A stretch of DNA of 64,000 bases from JAZNQL01 sp045531205 (lineage in GTDB: Bacteria > Bacillota > Clostridia > UMGS1883 > UMGS1540): the NCBI GenBank assembly GCA_045531205.1, contig JAZSDN010000042.1, forward strand, positions 1 to 64,000. The letters run 5' to 3'. This document shows, one piece after another, positions 59,712 to 64,000 of the stretch. The translations under genes and the position numbers were made by a program. The notes under the pieces are model-generated. The model made no database searches. It saw nothing but the letters and a program-made list of their open reading frames with translations, and was not told the DNA's origin. Numbering within the stretch: the first letter of the stretch is position 1; every line of letters begins with the position of its first letter.

Positions 59712-60236
59712 ATGAAAACTAATAATGTAAGAAAAACTGTTTTATCCGCAATGTTTCTGGCAATAGCTTATGTGCTTCCCTTTTTAACGGGGCAAATTCC
59801 GAAAATAGGAGCAATGCTCTGTCCAATGCATATCCCCGTACTTCTTTGCGGATTTATATGCGGACCTGTCTGGGGCTTTGCAGTAGGGCTTATATCTCCG
59901 CTTTTTCGCAGTATAGCACTCGGTATGCCCCCAATGTTCCCAAAAGCAATATGTATGGCGTTTGAAATGGCAGTGTACGGACTTGTGTCGGGCATTTTAC
60001 ATAAAGTATTTCCAAACAAAAAAGGCTTTATATATTGCTCACTTTTAATTTCAATGCTTCTTGGCAGAATAGTATGGGGAATAGCAATGTATATATGTAT
60101 GGGCATCAGCGGAGGAAGCTTTGGCTTTTCAGCATTTTTGGCAGGTGCAGTTACAAACGCTATCCCTGGAATATTACTTCAGATAATACTTGTACCTGTA
60201 ATAGTTATGTTACTTAATAAACAAAAATTAAAATAG
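59712..60236 (+). CDS. ECF transporter substrate-binding (S) component
   Basis: A 174-residue membrane protein with about six hydrophobic helices. The N-terminus (KTVLSAMFLAIAYVLPFL) holds the AxxxA-type motif of S components that contacts EcfT. MHIPVLLCGFICGP, GLISPLFRSIALGMPPMFP and MAFEMAVYGLVSGIL are family-like segments. It works with shared EcfA/EcfT, not present here. The substrate is unknown; co-location with a kinase suggests a phosphorylatable vitamin or nucleoside. AGGAG lies 6 bases upstream. Confidence 0.85.
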   Translation: MKTNNVRKTVLSAMFLAIAYVLPFLTGQIPKIGAMLCPMHIPVLLCGFICGPVWGFAVGLISPLFRSIALGMPPMFPKAICMAFEMAVYGLVSGILHKVFPNKKGFIYCSLLISMLLGRIVWGIAMYICMGISGGSFGFSAFLAGAVTNAIPGILLQIILVPVIVMLLNKQKLK

Positions 60237-60246
60237 GACTATAAAA

Positions 60247-60849
60247 ATGGAAATAAACGAACTCAAAAAGGAGTATGAACTTTTCCTGCCCCTTTTTACA
60301 AAAATTGATTCTATGCTTTGCAAGGGAAAAGTAACCTTGGCAATAGAAGGCGGTAGCGCAAGCGGAAAAAGCACACTCGGCAGTTTGTTAAAGCAAGTAT
60401 ATAATTGCCCGCTTTTTCATACAGATGATTTCTTCCTGCAACCTCATCAAAGAACTAAAGAACGCCTTTTAACTCCTGGCGGGAATATGGACAGAGAACG
60501 TTTTTTGGAAGAAATTTTATTGCCCGTAAGCAGAGGCGAAAAGGTGAAATATCAAAAGTTTAATTGCCAGACTCAAAGGTTAGCGGAATTTGCGGAAGAA
60601 AACCCTTCAAACCTTAATATAATAGAAGGCGTATACAGTATGCATCCCGAGCTTGAAGGCTTTTATAACCTTTCAGTATTTTTGGATATAGACGAAAAAA
60701 CGCAGAAAGAACGCATTTTAAAACGCAATACAGAAGAAATGGCAAACCGCTTTTTTTCTGAATGGATACCGCTTGAAAAAGTTTATTTTGAAAAAATGCA
60801 GATACTGGAAAAATGTCACATAAAGTTTACAATAAATGACTTGACTTAA
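60247..60849 (+). CDS. P-loop kinase, uridine-kinase-like
   Basis: A 200-residue NTP-dependent kinase. Walker A is AIEGGSASGKSTLGSLL near residue 33. FHTDDFFLQPHQRT near 60 and LLTPGGNMDRERFLEE near 76 resemble the substrate-binding loops of uridine/phosphoribulokinase-type kinases. LNIIEGVYSMHPEL and VFLDIDEKTQKERILKRN (lid Arg) follow. It lies 10 bases after the ECF gene, so it probably phosphorylates the imported compound to trap it. The substrate is not identified. Confidence 0.8.
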   Translation: MEINELKKEYELFLPLFTKIDSMLCKGKVTLAIEGGSASGKSTLGSLLKQVYNCPLFHTDDFFLQPHQRTKERLLTPGGNMDRERFLEEILLPVSRGEKVKYQKFNCQTQRLAEFAEENPSNLNIIEGVYSMHPELEGFYNLSVFLDIDEKTQKERILKRNTEEMANRFFSEWIPLEKVYFEKMQILEKCHIKFTINDLT

Positions 60850-60892
60850 AAAAATGAATAAAGTATACTGAAATAAAAAAAGGAAAAATAAA

Positions 60893-61561
60893 ATGACTTT
60901 TAAATCAAAAATCGAAAATATATGGTACCATTACAAATGGCATATACTCATAGCCTTGTTTATAGTTGTAGGAATAGTAACTATGACACTGGATTTTGCC
61001 CTGAAAAAGGACGACGATTTTTCAATAGGCTATATGGGCGAAGCTTATGCTGATGACACATTTTTTAATCCCGTAAAAGAAGATATATCAAAAATCGTGG
61101 GTGACATAAACGGTGACGGCGATGTTTTGATAGATTATAATATCTCTGTGTATACCGAACCAAATTTCTTAACTTACGATTTAACAATAGCAGACCAAAG
61201 CAGTATAGGACTTGTTTTTTATTCAGGCAATGTAAGGCTTTATATTCTTGAAGAAAAATTTGTAAAAGAAAACAGTATATTCTTAAAATCGCTTGAAGAT
61301 ATTTTGTCAGAAGAAAAACTTTCTGGCGGAATAATAAGAGAAGTAAATACACAAGACCCCGAATATACTCCCATAGAAAGCGATGGGAAAATTGTAGCAG
61401 TTCCCATCAAAAATTTTGAAAAGCTTGCAAATTTAAACTTTATGAATAAAGATAAACTTTATATAGCACTTCGTGCAATAACACATACAGACAGCGAAAA
61501 AGAAAATATTGAAATTATTGATCAAAAAGCACTTGAAGTATTTAAATATCTGACAAAGTAA
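60893..61561 (+). CDS. Single-pass membrane protein of unknown function
   Basis: A 222-residue protein with a short cytosolic N-terminus (FKSKIENIWYHYKWH), one transmembrane helix (about 18-36, ILIALFIVVGIVTMTLDF) and a ~185-residue outside domain. That domain has alternating strands and resembles extracellular ligand-binding or lipoprotein-like folds seen in Clostridia, but no family is certain. It follows the kinase gene and ends at a strong terminator. Confidence 0.65.
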   Translation: MTFKSKIENIWYHYKWHILIALFIVVGIVTMTLDFALKKDDDFSIGYMGEAYADDTFFNPVKEDISKIVGDINGDGDVLIDYNISVYTEPNFLTYDLTIADQSSIGLVFYSGNVRLYILEEKFVKENSIFLKSLEDILSEEKLSGGIIREVNTQDPEYTPIESDGKIVAVPIKNFEKLANLNFMNKDKLYIALRAITHTDSEKENIEIIDQKALEVFKYLTK

Positions 61562-61566
61562 TATGT

Positions 61567-61596
61567 AAAAAAGGCATCCTGCGGATGCCTTTTTTT
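61567..61596 (+). terminator. Terminator after the membrane protein gene
   Basis: AAAAAAGGCATCC and GGATGCCTTTTTTT form a stem with loop TGC and a long T run. Confidence 0.93.
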
Positions 61597-61624
61597 AGTG
61601 AATTTAAAAATTTTCAAAAAAGTC

Positions 61625-61684
61625 TTGACAAAAGGAAAAAAATAGTTTATTATCTAACTGGAGCGTACTAATGCGATATAGTAC
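61625..61684 (+). promoter_or_regulatory. Promoter and GntR (YtrA-type) operator
   Basis: TTGACA (61625-61630), 17 bases, TATTAT (61648-61653). Downstream GTACTA (61665) and TAGTAC (61679-61684) form an inverted repeat with 8-base spacing, a typical YtrA-type operator placed to block transcription. Confidence 0.75.
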
Positions 61685-61705
61685 ACTTTAGAAAGGAGGC
61701 AGGCA

Positions 61706-62080
61706 ATGCTGGGAATAACCTTAAATAATCGTTATCCAATTCACGAACAACTTAAAAAAGGCATAGAAAAGCTTGTTTTAAAAGGCGTGCTCGAGCCTGA
61801 TTCGCCCTTGCCTTCGGTAAGAGAGCTGGCAGCAGACCTTGCAATAAATCCAAACACGGTACAAAAAGCTTATACCGAGCTTGAAAGGGAAGGAATAACC
61901 TACTCTGTAAATGGTAAAGGAAGGTTTGTAACAAGTAATGTAGAGGTTGTACGCCGTGCAAAAATAAACCAAGCGTTAGAAGAACTTGCCGAAGATTTAA
62001 ATAAACTTAAATCACTTGGTGCAAGCGACAGCGAAATCAGCGAATTTACGGCAAAGCACTTAAAGGAGGGAAATAAATGA
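61706..62080 (+). CDS. GntR-family repressor, YtrA subfamily
   Basis: A 124-residue protein. The winged HTH spans about 10-75 (PIHEQLKKGIEKLVL, LPSVRELAADLAINPNTVQ, AYTELEREG), followed by a short helical dimerisation tail typical of the YtrA group that controls ABC transporter operons in Firmicutes. AAAGGAGG precedes the ATG. It overlaps the ABC ATPase gene by 4 bases and probably represses the operon through the operator at 61665. Confidence 0.93.
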   Translation: MLGITLNNRYPIHEQLKKGIEKLVLKGVLEPDSPLPSVRELAADLAINPNTVQKAYTELEREGITYSVNGKGRFVTSNVEVVRRAKINQALEELAEDLNKLKSLGASDSEISEFTAKHLKEGNK

Positions 62081-62979
62081 TAAAAGCAACTGACATTCGC
62101 AAAGCATATCACAAAGAAAATGTGCTTGAAGATTTAAACCTGCACGTAAAAAAAGGCAGTATATACGGACTTATAGGCTCAAACGGAGCAGGTAAATCCA
62201 CACTTTTAAATATTTTATCGGGAGTTTTCAAGCCCGATTTTGGAAAAGTACAAATTGACGGGGAAGAGGTTTTTGAAAACATAAAAATCAAAAATAAAAT
62301 AGCATATATAACCGATAACCCCTATTACTTCAATTCTGCAACAGTCAAAGAAATGGCACTTTATTTAAACAAAATATATTCAAACTTTTCAATGCAGACC
62401 TTTGAAGAAATTTCAGCACTTTTCCCAATAGATATAAATAAAAGAATAAACTCTTTTTCAAAGGGGATGAAAAGACAGGTATCAATAATCCTTTCACTTT
62501 CCCAAAACCCCGAAATTCTTTTGTGTGACGAAAGCTTTGACGGGTTAGACCCCGTAATACGCCAGCTTGTAAAAAGACTTTTTGTAAGTAGAGCCGCAGA
62601 AGGGAATATGACAGTAATTATAGCATCCCATAACCTCCGCGAAATGGAAAATCTTTGCGACACAGTAGGCGTTTTGCACGATAACAAAATAGTTATCGAA
62701 AAGAGTATAGGCGATATAAAGAATATGATGCACCGTTATCAGGTGGCATATAAACCAATGATAGACACAGAAATTTTAGAACAAAGGCTCGACATTGTTT
62801 CCATGAATATACGAAACAATGTAATAGAGCTTGTAGCAAGAGGCGAGGATGAAGAAATTTATAAAACCCTCTCGGAATATGACCCCTTGCTTATCGATAA
62901 AACAGACCTGACATTAGAAGATATTTTTGTTTATGAAATGGAGGTAAAAGGATATGACTTCTCAAAAATGCTTTTGTAG
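62077..62979 (+). CDS. ABC transporter ATP-binding protein
   Basis: A 300-residue ATPase. Walker A is GLIGSNGAGKSTLL near residue 33, the signature motif variant NSFSKGMKRQVSI near 125, Walker B EILLCDESFDGLD near 146 and the switch His in VIIASHNLRE near 175. The C-terminal ~80 residues are an accessory domain seen in YtrB/BcrA-type subunits. It overlaps both neighbours (4 and 26 bases), which shows tight coupling to the GntR and permease genes. It is probably an exporter or drug or envelope-stress type. Confidence 0.93.
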   Translation: MIKATDIRKAYHKENVLEDLNLHVKKGSIYGLIGSNGAGKSTLLNILSGVFKPDFGKVQIDGEEVFENIKIKNKIAYITDNPYYFNSATVKEMALYLNKIYSNFSMQTFEEISALFPIDINKRINSFSKGMKRQVSIILSLSQNPEILLCDESFDGLDPVIRQLVKRLFVSRAAEGNMTVIIASHNLREMENLCDTVGVLHDNKIVIEKSIGDIKNMMHRYQVAYKPMIDTEILEQRLDIVSMNIRNNVIELVARGEDEEIYKTLSEYDPLLIDKTDLTLEDIFVYEMEVKGYDFSKMLL

Positions 62980-64000
62980 ATTAAATATGTTTTTCGAAAC
63001 CTTAAAGCAGTCAAAATACTTAATGATTTTACATACCATAGTTTTATTTTTGGTATCAACCCTTCCTGCCATAATAGAAGTAAACAATTTAAGAATGCGT
63101 ATGGAAAAAGAACCCTTATTAAATTATTCTTACGCATACAACACAATTTCAGATTTTTTAAGCGGACAGACAATATTTATTGCCTTAGTTTCGGTAGCGA
63201 TATGTACAATAAGTGCCATATTTATATATAACTACCTTTTTAAAACCACATCGGTACAGTTTTATTCCGCAATGCCCATAAAAAGAGAAAGTATGTATAT
63301 CTCAAAATTTTTATCGGGTATGGTATCCTGGATTATACCTTTGGTTTTGATATGTGCAGTAAACGCTATAATATATTTCGGATATGGTTTAGAAGAGTTT
63401 TTTGAAATAAGCTTAATTTTCAAAGGCTTCGCAACAGCTCTTTTAAGCTACTTTGCAATGTGGAGCGTAGCGGTTTTTGCTGTGAGCGTATCGGGCAACT
63501 TCTTTGCTGCTCTCATTGTTATTGGCGTAGTATTTTTAATATACCCCGCATCAACCATTACGGTTATGGGAACAGTACAGTCTTTCTTCGAAAATATAAG
63601 CATAAACTTCAATTACAATGTGGTTTATATTTTCCCGCCTGTATTGCCCGCACTTGATGATTTATACGGAATATCAAAAATGGTAACAGGCGATATAATT
63701 TATACAGCAGTGTATAGCGTAGTATTTTTCGTTTTGGGACTTATCTTTTATAAATTCCGCAAAAACGAACATACAAGTAACTTCTTTGCTTATAAATGGA
63801 TAGGCATATTCTTTAAATATTACGCAACACTTTTGGCATCACTTTTGTTTGGGGCATTGTTCTTTGATATTTCAAACAATGTGTTCACAGCATACATAGG
63901 CTATATACTTATAGGCTTTATAGTATTTATAGTTTTGCAGGCAATATTTGAAAAGAACTTTAAAAGTATGTTCTCAAACATAAAATACTTTGCAATTTAT
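62954..64000 (+). CDS. ABC transporter permease, partial (cut by window end)
   Basis: An open frame from ATG 62954 (AAAAGGAT upstream) to the window edge, 349 codons without stop. It begins MTSQKCFCRLNMFFETLKQS and has multiple hydrophobic segments (MILHTIVLFLVSTLPAIIE, IALVSVAICTISAIFIYNYL, GFATALLSYFAMWSVAVFAV, FAALIVIGVVFLIYPASTI). It is the membrane partner of the upstream ATPase, in the style of YtrC/D-like or ABC-2 permeases, and overlaps it by 26 bases. The C-terminus lies outside the window. Confidence 0.85.
   Translation, partial: MTSQKCFCRLNMFFETLKQSKYLMILHTIVLFLVSTLPAIIEVNNLRMRMEKEPLLNYSYAYNTISDFLSGQTIFIALVSVAICTISAIFIYNYLFKTTSVQFYSAMPIKRESMYISKFLSGMVSWIIPLVLICAVNAIIYFGYGLEEFFEISLIFKGFATALLSYFAMWSVAVFAVSVSGNFFAALIVIGVVFLIYPASTITVMGTVQSFFENISINFNYNVVYIFPPVLPALDDLYGISKMVTGDIIYTAVYSVVFFVLGLIFYKFRKNEHTSNFFAYKWIGIFFKYYATLLASLLFGALFFDISNNVFTAYIGYILIGFIVFIVLQAIFEKNFKSMFSNIKYFAIY

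Noticed and set aside
1..64000. tRNA or rRNA genes
   Set aside because: No cloverleaf-like sequence with conserved GGTTCGAAT-type arms or rRNA segments was recognised; the element uses a protein gene (lysS) and not a tRNA as its att site.

Overview
The window looks like low-GC Clostridia (Firmicutes) chromosome. The evidence is AT-rich DNA, strong AGGAGG-type ribosome binding sites, sigma-A promoters with 17-base spacers, T-tract terminators, a ZTP riboswitch, a PyrR-like attenuator and proteins of clostridial type. No tRNA, rRNA or CRISPR array was seen. Genus cannot be fixed from the sequence alone.

Layout. (1) 1-4997, host DNA: a zinc-ribbon protein, a heparinase II/III-like lyase, lipoate-protein ligase (lplA) and lysyl-tRNA synthetase (lysS). 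(2) About 4965-28661, an integrated element in the 3' end of lysS. It carries a Tn916-type excisionase and tyrosine integrase at its right end, three TACGCCA arm-type repeats at each end, and lysS-tail repeats as attachment sites. No conjugation machinery remains, only backbone scraps (HTH protein, Toprim primase-like protein, small ORFs, a DUF6076-like fragment). The cargo is conflict-related: a HEPN protein with a partner; an Hsp70 / GrpE-like / beta-CASP-like metallo-hydrolase operon; a set of unrecognised paralogues; and a block of a protein kinase-STAND NTPase fusion, an HTH-like protein, a proteasome-like Ntn hydrolase with a Ser at position 2, and a membrane-anchored Schlafen-AlbA protein. 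A DpnI homologue with a frameshifted DpnD-like partner follows. (3) 28662-31193, a smaller accessory strip: a secreted nuclease fused to copper-amine-oxidase-type repeats, a third lysS-tail-like repeat, and an XRE regulator divergent from a SLOG protein. (4) 31254-33338, a deacetylase and an anion permease. (5) 33373-45443, a pyrimidine operon: pyrC-carB-[MITE]-pyrK-pyrD-pyrF-pyrE-transglutaminase protein-pyrB-pyrI-guaB. (6) 45462-58651, a ZTP-riboswitch-controlled purine operon: purE-purC-purF variant-purM-purN-purO-AICAR transformylase-purD-purL-fhs. (7) 58668-64000: a SLOG protein, a DUF3842 protein, an ECF S component with a kinase behind an attenuator-like leader, a membrane-anchored protein, and a YtrA-type GntR/ABC operon cut by the window end.

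How the genes work together. The pyr and pur operons almost complete UMP and IMP synthesis; carA, purB and purK are not in the window. fhs supplies 10-formyl-THF to purN and the AICAR transformylase, and guaB commits IMP to guanylates. The last two IMP steps use two separate proteins (AICAR transformylase and archaeal-type PurO) instead of bifunctional PurH, and the PurF homologue lacks its N-terminal glutaminase cysteine.

The strongest candidate for an undescribed system is the minus-strand cargo at 10313-24636, above all the block 18764-24636. There an NLR-like kinase-STAND protein, an HTH-like protein, a proteasome-like peptidase and an AlbA/Schlafen membrane protein are arranged in series, with a repeated 16-base motif (TGTAATT-N3/4-TTG[CT]A) upstream of the STAND gene and upstream of the neighbouring transcription unit.
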